From the NCBI GenBank assembly GCA_900696645.1, contig CAADGV010000021.1:1-64000 (forward strand): a stretch of 64,000 nucleotides of DNA. Direction: 5' to 3'. This DNA is from an uncultured Chlorobiota bacterium. GTDB lineage: Bacteria > Bacteroidota > Ignavibacteria > UBA10030 > UBA6906. Both the position numbers and the translations under genes were made by a program. A model generated the notes under the pieces. It was not told the DNA's origin. It saw only the letters and a program-made list of their open reading frames with translations, and made no database searches. Shown here in pieces: positions 1 through 9,030 of this stretch. The stretch's first letter is position 1. Each line of letters begins with the position of its first letter.

Positions 1-139
1 GGGAACCACGAGGGGCCAACGTCGCCGCTTTGCAGGCGACGGCGGCAGTCTGGAACTACAACGTCATGAACATCGTTCACAAATCACGCTACCCCAAAAG
101 TCCATTTTCCGTTGAAGCATTACAGGAACATATAATTTA
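1..139. other. left edge, no supported gene
   Basis: GC-rich edge sequence. One frame is open from base 3 to a stop at 195-197, but its short peptide matches no family I recognise. The frame of the downstream ADP-ribosylglycohydrolase is closed by a stop at 113-115. The base composition changes sharply near 115, from about half GC to AT-rich, which suggests a DNA junction between the edge sequence and the downstream gene. Confidence 0.3.
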
Positions 140-193
140 CCAGCAGGAACTTGGTCAGATGACAGTTCGCTTACATTTTGCCTTGCCGAAGCA

Positions 194-943
194 TTGACAA
201 AAGATTTTAATCTAAATGTAATCGGACAAAACTTTGTGAAATGGAAACACGAAAATTATTGGACACCACACGGACACGTTTTTGATATTGGCATTGCTAC
301 AAGTCAAGCAATATCACGTCTTGCAAAAGGCGAAAAACCAGAGTTAGCAGGAGGTTTTGACGAAACCGACAATGGTAATGGTTCGCTTATGCGAATTTTA
401 CCTTTACTTTTTTACTTGCTTGACAAACCAATTCAAGAACGTTACGACATTACAAAAAAAGTTTCGTCAATTACACATGGACATATTCGTTCAGTAATAG
501 CTTGCTTCTACTATCTTGAATTTGCAAGGCAAATTTTATTAGGCAAAGACAAATTTGAAATTTACAAAAACTTAAAAATAGAATTTTCAAATCACTTGAC
601 AAGTCTTGCAATCAATCCGACAGAAATTGAAAAGTTTGAAAGATTGCTAAAAGGCGACATTGTAAAACTTGATGAAGACGAAATCCAAAGTAGCGGTTAC
701 GTTTTACATACACTTGAAGCAAGTATCTGGTGTTTATTGACAACCGATAATTACAGTGAGGCAGTTTTGAAAGCAGTAAATTTAGGAAGCGACACAGACA
801 CAACAGGTGCAGTAACAGGCGGGCTTGCAGGACTACTTTACGGACTTGACGACATACCTAATAAATGGTTGCTACAAATTGCAAAATATGACGACATTGA
901 AAACTTGGCAAAACGACTTAACGAAAAAATTGCCAGCCACTAA
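194..943 (+). CDS. ADP-ribosylglycohydrolase family protein, 5'-truncated
   Basis: Enzymes of this family remove ADP-ribose from modified proteins or small molecules using two metal ions. The family motifs GTWSDDSS (codons at 146-169, upstream of the first possible start), DNGNGSLMRILPL and the C-terminal GSDTDTTGAVTGGLAGLLYG are intact, so most metal-binding acidic residues are present. The usual N-terminal block with a GDALG-type motif is missing, because the frame is closed by a stop at 113-115. The only usable start is a TTG at 194. The gene is clearly richer in A and T than its neighbours and ends just before an attC-like palindrome, so it may be the remnant of a captured cassette. It is probably non-functional or a fragment. 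The family call is firm; the truncation is read directly. Confidence 0.75.
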   Translation: MTKDFNLNVIGQNFVKWKHENYWTPHGHVFDIGIATSQAISRLAKGEKPELAGGFDETDNGNGSLMRILPLLFYLLDKPIQERYDITKKVSSITHGHIRSVIACFYYLEFARQILLGKDKFEIYKNLKIEFSNHLTSLAINPTEIEKFERLLKGDIVKLDEDEIQSSGYVLHTLEASIWCLLTTDNYSEAVLKAVNLGSDTDTTGAVTGGLAGLLYGLDDIPNKWLLQIAKYDDIENLAKRLNEKIASH

Positions 944-1070
944 CATCGGTTTGGCGTAATGGCGGTTGCAGTGCTTCGTATGACAGTTTTGTGGTAGGTT
1001 CAAGTGCAGTTCTTCGATTGAACTTTTGTACTAAAAATCCGCCACTACGCCAAGCAGCAAAACGCTAGAC
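938..1070. other. degenerate attC-like palindrome
   Basis: Immediately after the stop of the AT-rich gene lies an attC-style imperfect palindrome. Outer boxes are CACTAAC (938-944) and GCTAGAC (1064-1070), and the inner arms TTGGCGTAATGGCGG (951-965) and CCGCCACTACGCCAA (1039-1053) pair with one mismatch. The right core is GCT where functional sites have GTT, and the outer boxes pair poorly, so this looks like a decayed site. It differs in sequence from the four well-formed sites further right. Confidence 0.5.
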
Positions 1071-1146
1071 GCCTATTCGAAGAAAACCCAACGCCCCATT
1101 CATCCGGCCACGAAAAATCTTGATAACAGTTGCAAGGTGAAATCCC

Positions 1147-3294
1147 ATGAAGTACATAAGTGTTACTCTCTGCCTCCTTCTCTTTGCGGCGTCCGTCTTG
1201 GCGCAAAGCCACTCAATCCAATCTCCCAACAACAAACTCACACTCACGTTCTCTCTCTCTGCCGAAGACGAACCGACGTATAGTCTAAATTTTGGGAAGA
1301 AACCGGTAGTTCTTCCGGGCAAGTTGGGGATCGAGATCAAAGAGCAAACCTCGTTTCTGAAGGGCTTCAAGATAGAAAAGATGGAGACGTCTCTGATCGA
1401 CGTGTCGTGGGATCCTGTGTGGGGTGAAGTGAAGACCATCCGCAACAATTATCGCGAGATGAAGGTGACGCTGGCCCAAACGTCGGCAAGAAACCGGACG
1501 ATGATACTCGTCTTTCGCTTGTTCGATGAAGGGTTTGGTTTCCGGTATGAGTTCCCTGAACAGGACTTTCTCGATCATTTCGTTGTAACGGATGAGAAGA
1601 CGGAATTTCATCTGACGGGCGACCACAAGGCATTCTGGATTCCGGGAGATTTCGACACGAACGAATACGCATACTCCGAAACGAAGCTGAGCGAAGTTGA
1701 TGCGGAAATCGGAAGAAGAGTCGGCGAAATCTTTACTCGCTCCGTAATCAGCAAGGATTTTATCCAAACTCCCGTGATGATGAAGTCGGCCGATGGATTG
1801 TACATCAACATTTTCGAAGCCGCCGTTGTGAACTATCCGGCGATGTGCCTGCATATCAACAAGGAGAACTTCCTGCTGACGTCAACAATTGCGCCTGACC
1901 CGGTTGGCAACAAGGCATATTTGCAAACGCCTGCCCGAACTCCGTGGCGTGTTGTGTTTGTCAGCGACAAAGCTGCCGACATTCTCGGCTCGAAACTCAT
2001 TCTCAATCTCAATGAACCGTCGAAGATAGAAGATGTCAGTTGGATCAAACCCGTCAAGTACATCGGCATCTGGTGGGAGCTGCATGTCGGCAGGTCGTCG
2101 TGGAATTACGCCGACGTGAACAACGTCCGCCTTGGCGAAACGGATTGGAAAAGCCTGAAGCCGAACGGCCGCCACGGCGCAACTACCGAGCGGACGAAGT
2201 ATTACATCGATTTTGCGGCGGAGCACGGATTCGATCAGGTTCTTGTTGAAGGATGGAATGTCGGGTGGGAAGATTGGTTCGGCAGATGGAAGGAAGAGGT
2301 GTTCGATTTCGTGACGCCGTATCCCGATTTTGATGTTGCCGAACTGCAGAAGTACGCCGCCTCAAAAGGCGTGAAGCTGATGATGCATCACGAAACATCT
2401 GCATCGGTAACGAATTACGAACGAAGAATGGATGAAGCCTTTTCCTTCATGAACACGTACGGCTACAACGCGGTGAAAACCGGCTATGTCGGCAAAATCA
2501 TTCCCCGCGGCGAGTATCACGACGGGCAATGGATGACGAATCACTACGTTCGTGTTGTGGAGAAAGCTGCGAAGTACAAAATCATGGTCAACGCGCACGA
2601 ACCCGTCCGGCCGACGGGCCTGCACAGAACCTGGCCTAATTGGCTTGCATGTGAAGCGGCCCGCGGCAACGAGTTCAACGCGTGGAGTCAGGGCAATCCG
2701 CCCTTCCACGAAACCATTCTTCCCTTCACACGATTGTTGGGCGGCCCGATGGATTACACGCCGGGCATCTTTCAGATCAAGATGAGCTTCTACAATCCCG
2801 ACAAGAAAGAACAAGTACACACAACCCTCGCAAAGCAACTCGCCCTCTACGTCACGCTCTACAGTCCGCTCCAAATGGCTGCCGACCTGCCTGAGAACTA
2901 CGAAGCGAAACTCGACGCATTTCAATTTATCAAAGATGTTGCGGTGGATTGGGATGACACAAAGATTCTCGAAGCCGAACCCGGCGATTACATCACAATG
3001 GCGCGGAAGGCAAAAGGAAAAGAGGTCTGGTACCTCGGCGCCATTACCGACGAGAATGCGCGGACGGCAACAGCTTTGCTTTCGTTCCTCGATCCGAAAC
3101 AAACCTATATAGCCACCATCTACACCGACGCCTCCGATGCCCATTGGGAGAAAAATCCGATGGCATATAGGATTGACAAGTATGTTGTAACGGGTAAAAC
3201 CGTACTGAAACTGAAGCTCGCAGCAGGCGGAGGCGCAGCCGTGAGCATTCACCCCGCGTCAACCGATCAGATGAAGGGATTGAAGAGGTATTGA
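1147..3294 (+). CDS. GH97 alpha-glucosidase, SusB-like
   Basis: Secreted or periplasmic glycoside hydrolase family 97 enzyme of 715 residues, the usual length. The N-terminus MKYISVTLCLLLFAASVLAQ is a signal peptide. A GH97 N-terminal beta-sandwich opens with SPNNKLTLTF, followed by the (beta/alpha)8 barrel (VLVEGWNVGWEDW, HHETSASVTNYERRMDEAF, YNAVKTGYVGKIIPRGE) and a C-terminal beta domain with the family strings ILPFTRLLGGPMDYTPGIF and LYSPLQMAADLPENYE. The NAHEP and PENYE glutamates and overall similarity favour the inverting SusB type over the retaining alpha-galactosidase type. Start ATG at 1147. SusC/SusD partners are not nearby, so this is an isolated starch or maltooligosaccharide enzyme. 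Confidence 0.9.
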   Translation: MKYISVTLCLLLFAASVLAQSHSIQSPNNKLTLTFSLSAEDEPTYSLNFGKKPVVLPGKLGIEIKEQTSFLKGFKIEKMETSLIDVSWDPVWGEVKTIRNNYREMKVTLAQTSARNRTMILVFRLFDEGFGFRYEFPEQDFLDHFVVTDEKTEFHLTGDHKAFWIPGDFDTNEYAYSETKLSEVDAEIGRRVGEIFTRSVISKDFIQTPVMMKSADGLYINIFEAAVVNYPAMCLHINKENFLLTSTIAPDPVGNKAYLQTPARTPWRVVFVSDKAADILGSKLILNLNEPSKIEDVSWIKPVKYIGIWWELHVGRSSWNYADVNNVRLGETDWKSLKPNGRHGATTERTKYYIDFAAEHGFDQVLVEGWNVGWEDWFGRWKEEVFDFVTPYPDFDVAELQKYAASKGVKLMMHHETSASVTNYERRMDEAFSFMNTYGYNAVKTGYVGKIIPRGEYHDGQWMTNHYVRVVEKAAKYKIMVNAHEPVRPTGLHRTWPNWLACEAARGNEFNAWSQGNPPFHETILPFTRLLGGPMDYTPGIFQIKMSFYNPDKKEQVHTTLAKQLALYVTLYSPLQMAADLPENYEAKLDAFQFIKDVAVDWDDTKILEAEPGDYITMARKAKGKEVWYLGAITDENARTATALLSFLDPKQTYIATIYTDASDAHWEKNPMAYRIDKYVVTGKTVLKLKLAAGGGAAVSIHPASTDQMKGLKRY

Positions 3295-3473
3295 ACCCGG
3301 CAGGTCCGGCCGCGTGGCGGTCGGGCCCCCTCGGACTGTGGCACACCGGAAACGAGGCAACCATTCCCCACCCCAGATTGTTGTACCGATTAAGCAAGAA
3401 ACGCTTTCCTGCAGCCGGCTCAGGCGAAACGGAAGCACGAATCCTATCAACAAAACCTTTTCTGGAGGAAGTT

Positions 3474-4466
3474 ATGAGTTCACGAGTCACCCCCGCCGTG
3501 GCGCGCATTGTCTTTCCGCTATTGTTCATAATTCTTGCGGCTTCTGTCGCGCCCTCCCAAACACAGGTAGTAACACTGGACGCGAGCAAGGATAACACGT
3601 TGTACGAAGACGCGACGGGATCGTTGAGCAACGGTGCCGGGCCGGGATTTTTTACGGGGAAAACCGTTACGGGCGCAATCAGGCGCGGACTGCTTGCGTT
3701 TGATGTTGCGGGCGGAGTGCCGGCCAATGCAACTATTACGAACGTGACACTGACACTGACTGTAACGCAAGCCCAGGCAACAGCGCAAACAATCGGGTTG
3801 CATCGTGCATCGGCGGATTGGGGCGAGGGGACGTCCGTCGGCGGAGGAACGGGCGGCGGAGCCGGCGGCCCCGCAACAACAGGCGATGCGACATGGCTGC
3901 ACAGGTTCTTCAACACCACGTTGTGGTCAACACCCGGGGGGGATTTCGCCGGAACGCCGAGCGCGACATCGTCCGTTGGCGGACTCGGAACGTACACATG
4001 GGCTTCAACCCCGGCCCTTGTTGCCGACGTGCAGCAGTGGCTCGATACACCTTCCTCCAACTTCGGATGGGTGATTGTAGGGGGAGAGGGCGCATCCGGC
4101 ACGGCGAAGCGGTTCGATTCGCGGGAACACCCGACCCCTTCGTCCCGCCCAAAGCTCACCATTACCTACACCGGGCCGACAAGCGTTCCGCAGGAAACGC
4201 CCCGTGCCTTTGCGCTGCATCAGAACTTTCCCAACCCGTTCAATCCATCTACAACAATCCGGTTTGAACTTGCGCAGACGGGGAGGGCTTCGCTGAAGAT
4301 CTTTAACTTGTTGGGACAGGAAGTTGCAACGCTTCTTGACGGCAACCTCTCCGCAGGTACGCATACAATGCAATGGGAAGCATCGGAGTTCAGTACGGGA
4401 GTGTATGTGTACCGTCTTGAGGCGGGAGGCAATGTTGCAACACGCAAGCTCGTGCTCGCGCGGTAG
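3474..4466 (+). CDS. DNRLRE domain protein with T9SS sorting domain
   Basis: Predicted secreted protein of 330 residues. ATG at 3474 follows a strong TGGAGGAA site and gives the signal peptide MSSRVTPAVARIVFPLLFIILAA. The middle (LDASKDNTLYE ... RRGLLAFDVAG ... TADVQQWLD-like ... RPKLTITY) is a DNRLRE beta-sandwich of unknown ligand. A T9SS type A sorting domain fills the last about 80 residues (NFPNPFNPSTTIRFEL, IFNLLGQEVATLLDG, STGVYVYRLEAGG, TRKLVLAR). The open frame extends upstream to 3291, overlapping the GH97 stop, but the signal peptide and ribosome site favour 3474. Probably a cell-surface or released structural or adhesive protein. Confidence 0.85.
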   Translation: MSSRVTPAVARIVFPLLFIILAASVAPSQTQVVTLDASKDNTLYEDATGSLSNGAGPGFFTGKTVTGAIRRGLLAFDVAGGVPANATITNVTLTLTVTQAQATAQTIGLHRASADWGEGTSVGGGTGGGAGGPATTGDATWLHRFFNTTLWSTPGGDFAGTPSATSSVGGLGTYTWASTPALVADVQQWLDTPSSNFGWVIVGGEGASGTAKRFDSREHPTPSSRPKLTITYTGPTSVPQETPRAFALHQNFPNPFNPSTTIRFELAQTGRASLKIFNLLGQEVATLLDGNLSAGTHTMQWEASEFSTGVYVYRLEAGGNVATRKLVLAR

Positions 4467-4486
4467 AATAGTGTTCTTAGGATTAT

Positions 4487-4560
4487 CGAAAGGGCATCTT
4501 CACGGATGCCCTTTTTGTTTTCTGCGGTTGAGATTGGATGAGGGAGTTGGTATCTTGACG
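4487..4560 (+). repeat. terminator-plus-tail repeat, copy 1
   Basis: A hairpin GGGCATCTTCACGGATGCCC followed by a T-rich run, then a conserved tail ending GAGGGAGTTGGTATCTTGAC. The hairpin and T run would end transcription of the upstream T9SS gene. The tail is not explained by termination and is repeated almost unchanged at 5774-5847 and 20644-20717. Confidence 0.8.
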
Positions 4561-4766
4561 GGAGAATATAAAAGAAGTAACCCCTATCGCTAATTCCGGG
4601 TTTTCCAAGGAGTAAGCCATAGGAATATCTCATCTAAGACCATCAACGAAAGGTATCGGGAGAAAGCCGATCTCTCACGTGATGCAGTAAACTTCTATAG
4701 GAAATCACCGTATACCACCCAAGTACAAACCACACACTTCACCCACTCTTTTTTGACAACATTTTG
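4561..4766 (+). other. intergenic region upstream of MDR oxidoreductase
   Basis: No gene seen. The AT-rich stretch shortly before 4767 presumably holds the promoter of the oxidoreductase gene, but no clear promoter boxes can be named. Confidence 0.3.
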
Positions 4767-5741
4767 ATGAAAGCAATTGTCTGCACCCAATACGGACCAC
4801 CCGATGTTCTTACCCTGAAAGAGGTTGAAAAGCCGGTCCCCAAGAGCAATGAAATCCTGATAAAAGTACACACAACAACAGTTACGTCGGGAGATTGCAG
4901 GGTTCGAAGCCTCAATGTGCCTGCGGGCTTCGGACTCATTTCACGCTTGGCTCTTGGAGTCTCGAAACCGAGGCAACCAATTTTAGGAATGGAGCTTGCC
5001 GGGGAGATTTGTGCTGTCGGGAATGACGTTCGCAAATTCAAAATCGGTGACCACGTGATCGCCTTCAGCGGTACGACCATGGGCTGTTATGCAGAGTACA
5101 AGTGTATGCCGGAAGACGGGCGGGTGGCACTAAAGCCGTCGAATCTTACGTATGAAGAAGCTGCTGCGCTATCGTTTGGAGGAACAACGGCGTTGGATTT
5201 TTTTCGTAGGGGAGAACTTCAGAGCGGCGAACGGGTACTTGTCAACGGCGCTTCGGGAGGAGTAGGCACCGCCGCGCTTCAGCTTGCGAAATACTTTGGT
5301 GCGGAAACAACCGCCGTGTGCAGTGCCGCCAATGCTGAACTGGCAAAATCTCTCGGTGCAACCCGTGTCATCGACTATACCAAAGAGGACTTTTCACGCA
5401 ACGGCGAATCTTATGACGTTATTGTCGATACAGTCGGCACGGCTCCATTCTCGCGTTGCAAAGGTTCGCTCAAAGAGGGAGGACGCCTTCTGCTTGTTCT
5501 AGCCACCCTGCCGCAGATGCTTCAAGCCCCGTGGGTGTCGGTAACAGGCAACAAGAAAATCATCGCGGGTCCGGTAGCCGAGCGGGCGGAAGATGTACGC
5601 TTCCTTGCTGAGCTGGCGGAAGCGGGAAGGTTCAAGCCTGTCATTGACCGGAGCTATCCGTTCGAGCAGATCGTCAAGGCACACCGCTATGTCGAGACAG
5701 GGCGCAAGCGGGGTAACGTGGTTGTCGCTGTGGCAACATGA
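4767..5741 (+). CDS. zinc-type MDR family NAD(P)-dependent oxidoreductase
   Basis: Cytosolic medium-chain dehydrogenase/reductase of 324 residues, similar to NADPH:quinone reductases. The N-terminal GroES-like fold opens MKAIVCTQYGPPDVLTLKEV, with GMELAGEICAVGNDVRKFKIGD around residues 75-97. The Rossmann fold carries NGASGGVGTAALQLAKYFGA, and the tail RGNVVVAVAT is typical. The cysteine cluster of structural-zinc alcohol dehydrogenases is absent, so a quinone or enone reductase is more likely than a true alcohol dehydrogenase. The frame also offers TTG at 4764; ATG at 4767 is preferred. It is flanked on both sides by copies of the terminator-plus-tail repeat and looks monocistronic. Confidence 0.85.
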   Translation: MKAIVCTQYGPPDVLTLKEVEKPVPKSNEILIKVHTTTVTSGDCRVRSLNVPAGFGLISRLALGVSKPRQPILGMELAGEICAVGNDVRKFKIGDHVIAFSGTTMGCYAEYKCMPEDGRVALKPSNLTYEEAAALSFGGTTALDFFRRGELQSGERVLVNGASGGVGTAALQLAKYFGAETTAVCSAANAELAKSLGATRVIDYTKEDFSRNGESYDVIVDTVGTAPFSRCKGSLKEGGRLLLVLATLPQMLQAPWVSVTGNKKIIAGPVAERAEDVRFLAELAEAGRFKPVIDRSYPFEQIVKAHRYVETGRKRGNVVVAVAT

Positions 5742-5773
5742 CGCATCTTCTGGTTTACAGAACCACAATGATT

Positions 5774-5847
5774 GAAGAAGGGCATCTTTGCGGATGCCCT
5801 TTTTGTTTTCTCCGGTTGAGATTGGATGAGGGAGTTGGTATCTTGAC
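5774..5847 (+). repeat. terminator-plus-tail repeat, copy 2
   Basis: Same element as at 4487-4560. The hairpin stem is GGGCATC/GATGCCC with loop TTTGCG, then CTTTTTGTTTTC, then the conserved tail ending GGTATCTTGAC. It lies between the oxidoreductase gene and the left boundary of the cassette array. Confidence 0.8.
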
Positions 5848-5966
5848 AACGATAAACGAAATAGACGCAATGCTTCGTCTATCATGCCGGTTTTGGGCGG
5901 ATAGACGCAATGCGCTAATGCAGTAGTTATGCGCAAGCACGCTCACCAGAATAATGGAAATGCCTC

Positions 5967-6989
5967 ATGAAAGAGATCATCACAGACATCCAATCGAAGT
6001 TGAACAATAATCTGTATCAAAACGAGGAACACGTACGGTTTGCTCTCGTAGGCAGGGTTTTGCAGGCACTGGGATGGGATCTATGGAATCCAAAGGAAGT
6101 GTATACCGAGTACAGGCCTATCCCAACAGAGAATCTATCGAGGGTGGACTACGCCCTCTTCACCGGCTCAGAAATCCCCTGGGTTTTCATTGAGGTTAAA
6201 GCGGTTGGTCATGTGGATGCGAATCTACCAGCGATTGAGACACAGATGCGAGACTACAACACAAACCTCACTGCGATGTTTTCTATAATCACGGACGGCA
6301 AGAAATGGAGATTCTACTATCCACAAACTGGCGGTCAATTTAGTCAGAAGCTTTTCAAAGTTGTCGACCTGATGAACGACGATGTCGGAGACTCCGAGGT
6401 TTTTCTGAGAGCTTTTCTGTCAAAGAGCGAGATTGAGAACGGCAATGCGGAACAGGAAGCGAAGAACTATTTGAAGTTCACCCTCAAACAACGGGCTATG
6501 GATAATGCTCTTCCACAAGCCCGACGGTTGGTGGACGAGCCGCCATACCCCAGCCTTCCCCAATCGCTGATTGAGTTGGTCCAGAAAGCCGGTCACACGA
6601 TTACTCCGGAAGAGGCAATTGAGTTTATCAAGAGTTACAAGCCGGTAGAAAAGGCACCGCAGGTCGTTCCCCCAAAACCAATTGCTGGTTCTCCCACTGG
6701 CATCTCCGCAACTCCGGACATTGTCCCTGGAAGTGCCGCTCTTAGCCAGATTCTCGAGGTCAGCGGACTTATGCTCAAAGGTCGTGACTATGTTAGTGCA
6801 GTCAACGAAGTTGGCAGGCATAAGGACGTCCATCCGAACACAGTGAGAGATAAATGCACACGGCAGCTCGGGTTGGATACTGAGCAGTTCAAAGCTTTGC
6901 TTCGAGACAAGAGCCAAATAATTTTCTTTTTGAAAGCAAAGTTCCCAGAGTACTCAAACAACATTCTGGACCATCTTGGCAGACATTGA
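5967..6989 (+). CDS. stand-alone HsdR N-terminal-type PD-(D/E)XK nuclease protein (cassette 1)
   Basis: A 340-residue protein resembling the N-terminal nuclease domain of type I restriction R subunits, without the helicase part. Residues 1-160 show the fold: VRFALVGRVLQALGWD, then the catalytic pattern SRVDYALF ... WVFIEVKAV (D ... E-x-K), then the Q/R-rich helix IETQMRDYNT. A proline-rich linker (VVPPKPIAGSP, near residue 232) leads to a C-terminal helical region (SGLMLKGRDYVSAVNEV ... HPNTVRDKCTRQLGL) that could bind DNA. ATG at 5967. It is the only gene of the first cassette, between the 5926 core and the attC at 7014. A role in defence or DNA processing is likely from the fold; the target is unknown. 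Confidence 0.75.
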   Translation: MKEIITDIQSKLNNNLYQNEEHVRFALVGRVLQALGWDLWNPKEVYTEYRPIPTENLSRVDYALFTGSEIPWVFIEVKAVGHVDANLPAIETQMRDYNTNLTAMFSIITDGKKWRFYYPQTGGQFSQKLFKVVDLMNDDVGDSEVFLRAFLSKSEIENGNAEQEAKNYLKFTLKQRAMDNALPQARRLVDEPPYPSLPQSLIELVQKAGHTITPEEAIEFIKSYKPVEKAPQVVPPKPIAGSPTGISATPDIVPGSAALSQILEVSGLMLKGRDYVSAVNEVGRHKDVHPNTVRDKCTRQLGLDTEQFKALLRDKSQIIFFLKAKFPEYSNNILDHLGRH

Positions 6990-7013
6990 CCACATAGGAG
7001 TGAGCGTGCCTGC

Positions 7014-7157
7014 GCATAACAGCACAAACCACGACACTCGCTCATTACATATGCAATGGTAAATCTCAGTTCAAAATCGGTTGTGCTCGTTCCATGCCGC
7101 ACACATTTGATAGAAAGCGTGGAGTGCGGCACGGCGTGGTTTGTGCACACGTTATGC
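7014..7157. other. attC site 1
   Basis: A 144-bp attC. R'' is GCATAAC (7014-7020), L'' is AGCACAAACCACG (7021-7033), L' is CGTGGTTTGTGC (7135-7146) and R' is GTTATGC (7151-7157). R and L boxes pair almost perfectly with a short spacer difference, as integron integrases require. The loop region contains an inner hairpin with TGCCGCAC arms (7095-7133) that recurs in attC 3. Recombination would occur between bases 7151 and 7152. Confidence 0.88.
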
Positions 7158-7231
7158 AACACGCACGGCGGCGCAAGTGAACAAATGAAAATACGCGCAT
7201 TAGGGGTCGTAATAACCAAGGAGAGGTGTTT

Positions 7232-8998
7232 ATGTCACGCCCTTTGACAATGATGTCGCTGACTTCTGCGCTAACGACTGCACTTTCCCTATGTTCGAAT
7301 CAAGTTGCTCTTTCTCAGCAGCCACAAGTGGTAGCCGTGTCCCCGGGCCAAAACCAAATTGCATCAACAGCGCAGCCCCAAATCACAGCTACATTTTCTG
7401 TTTCGATTGAACCGGCTACAATCACTTCTACATCGTTTTCAGTCTTCGGAGAGCGGTCTGGCTACAAGAACGGGTCGCTCACCTATGACTCAACAGACAG
7501 AAGGGTATCATTCGCATCACCTACTCCTTTTGTTGCAGGTGAGCGAGTAATAGCTTCTCTCTCCCGATCCATCACAAGCCAAAACGGAGATTCGCTAGGC
7601 GGCTTCATTTGGGTATTCCGCATCCCATCAGCGAGGCGAAGCGAGTTGCGATTTGAAAACGCTGTTGTCTATGGTGGCGGTGGTTGGAGCATTCAGTGTG
7701 TGGACATGAACAACGATGGTTACGCTGACATTGTTTCAAGCGGCGGCGTCATCAGACTGAACAATGGTTCCGGCACATTCAATGCGTTCTGGACCTTACC
7801 GGGTGCAGATCCATTCTCCAAGGTGGCGGTGGATGATTTCAACCGTGACGGAATCATGGATGTTCTCCACAACGCAAATGGATTGAGAATTGCTTTGAGC
7901 CAAGGGAATGGCAACTTCAACATTCAAAGCAAGCCTTGGTGGTTTGACCATTACGTCACCGCTGATTTCAACTCCGATGGCTTTCCAGATATCGCAGGCG
8001 TTACAACATCAGGTGATGCGTGGGGTATCTCGTTCAATGACGGCTCGGGATCATTCTTTGATACGGTTATCACGGGGCGAGTGCAAGGTGTACTAACGTC
8101 AATGGAAGCCTTTGATGTTGACAACGACGGCCATCTAGACATACTTTGTTCCGGGTTCCCAATCAATGCGACCAACGGAGATGGGATTGCAGTATGGAAA
8201 GGGAACGGTCGCGGTGGGTTTGACGGTCCGCATATTTACATCTCTCCCGTATTCTCTTTTCCAGAGCAGCTATACTGTTCTGACTTCTCCAACGATGGCT
8301 CAGCGGACATTGCGGTAATGGGATACGCTGGAAATGTCTCTCTCAACCTCGGTGGAACGTTCGGCACTGACACGTCCTCAACTCGGAACTTTTGGGGTCC
8401 CGAGGCTCCCGGAGCCGTAACAGGTGGTGATTTCAATGGAGATGGCTATATCGATCTCATAGTGAGTGGTTACAGGGACATCCTAGATACATCCCGCACA
8501 ACATATTATTTCATAAGGCTAAATTGTCAAGGCGTTTTCCGCGGCTGTTCTCCATTCGGCCTAGGCGATACTCTGGGATATAATTACCTCGCGAGATCAG
8601 CTCAGGCGGTTGACGTTGATCGTGATGGAGATTTGGATATGGTTCATTCTTACAGCGCAATATACGTCAACATCAACACGAGTCCGTCAATGTCTGTCAG
8701 GACACAGCTTGGTCTACCTCAAGAATTCGGAGTTGATCAGAATTTCCCAAACCCCTTCAACAGCGAAACAAGTATCAGGTTTCGAGTTCCCAACGCGCAG
8801 AGAATGCGCGTGCAAGTCCATGACATCTTTGGAAAGGAGGTAAAGCAACTTTACGATGCTCATGTCAGTCCGGGCGAGCATGCGGTTCGTTGGGACGGAA
8901 CGAATGAGAATCTTTATCAAGTTGCATCGGGTGTCTACTTCGTCCGTTTCATTTCTTCCCACTCGACGAGGGTTCTCAAGGTTCTGCTGCTCAAATGA
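7232..8998 (+). CDS. FG-GAP/VCBS repeat protein with T9SS sorting domain (cassette 2, gene 1)
   Basis: Predicted secreted protein of 588 residues. ATG at 7232 follows AAGGAGAGG with good spacing, and the N-terminus has a signal peptide (MSLTSALTTALSLCSNQVALS). Residues about 30-125 look like a bacterial Ig-like domain (PGQNQIASTAQPQITATFSVSIEPATI). Then comes a beta-propeller of FG-GAP/VCBS repeats with calcium-binding D-x-N-x-D-G-x-x-D motifs (DMNNDGYADI, DFNRDGIMDV, DFNSDGFPDI, DVDNDGHLDI, DFNGDGYIDL, DVDRDGDLDM). The last about 85 residues are a T9SS type A domain (NFPNPFNSETSIRFRV). The next gene starts about 30 bp downstream. Likely a surface or released protein; the ligand is unknown. 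Confidence 0.88.
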   Translation: MSRPLTMMSLTSALTTALSLCSNQVALSQQPQVVAVSPGQNQIASTAQPQITATFSVSIEPATITSTSFSVFGERSGYKNGSLTYDSTDRRVSFASPTPFVAGERVIASLSRSITSQNGDSLGGFIWVFRIPSARRSELRFENAVVYGGGGWSIQCVDMNNDGYADIVSSGGVIRLNNGSGTFNAFWTLPGADPFSKVAVDDFNRDGIMDVLHNANGLRIALSQGNGNFNIQSKPWWFDHYVTADFNSDGFPDIAGVTTSGDAWGISFNDGSGSFFDTVITGRVQGVLTSMEAFDVDNDGHLDILCSGFPINATNGDGIAVWKGNGRGGFDGPHIYISPVFSFPEQLYCSDFSNDGSADIAVMGYAGNVSLNLGGTFGTDTSSTRNFWGPEAPGAVTGGDFNGDGYIDLIVSGYRDILDTSRTTYYFIRLNCQGVFRGCSPFGLGDTLGYNYLARSAQAVDVDRDGDLDMVHSYSAIYVNINTSPSMSVRTQLGLPQEFGVDQNFPNPFNSETSIRFRVPNAQRMRVQVHDIFGKEVKQLYDAHVSPGEHAVRWDGTNENLYQVASGVYFVRFISSHSTRVLKVLLLK

Positions 8999-9030
8999 TC
9001 CATTCAAGCACAAACAAGAAGGATACCATC

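Noticed and set aside
3-197. Open plus-strand frame at the left window edge
   Set aside because: No recognised family and no start codon in view; too short to support as a gene.
2362-3252. 296-codon minus-strand frame opposite the GH97 gene
   Set aside because: Shadow frame; the plus strand carries a full GH97 protein and the minus translation matches nothing.
3044-4162. 372-codon minus-strand frame opposite the DNRLRE gene
   Set aside because: It crosses the end of GH97 and most of the DNRLRE protein, and its proline- and serine-rich translation has no motif.
5848-5925. Possible fifth attC left of the 5926 core
   Set aside because: The sequence before GTTATGC contains two direct copies of ATAGACGCAATGC (5861 and 5901) and a small hairpin, but no R''/L'' partner that pairs with it. 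It looks like an insertion point or attI-like boundary rather than an attC.
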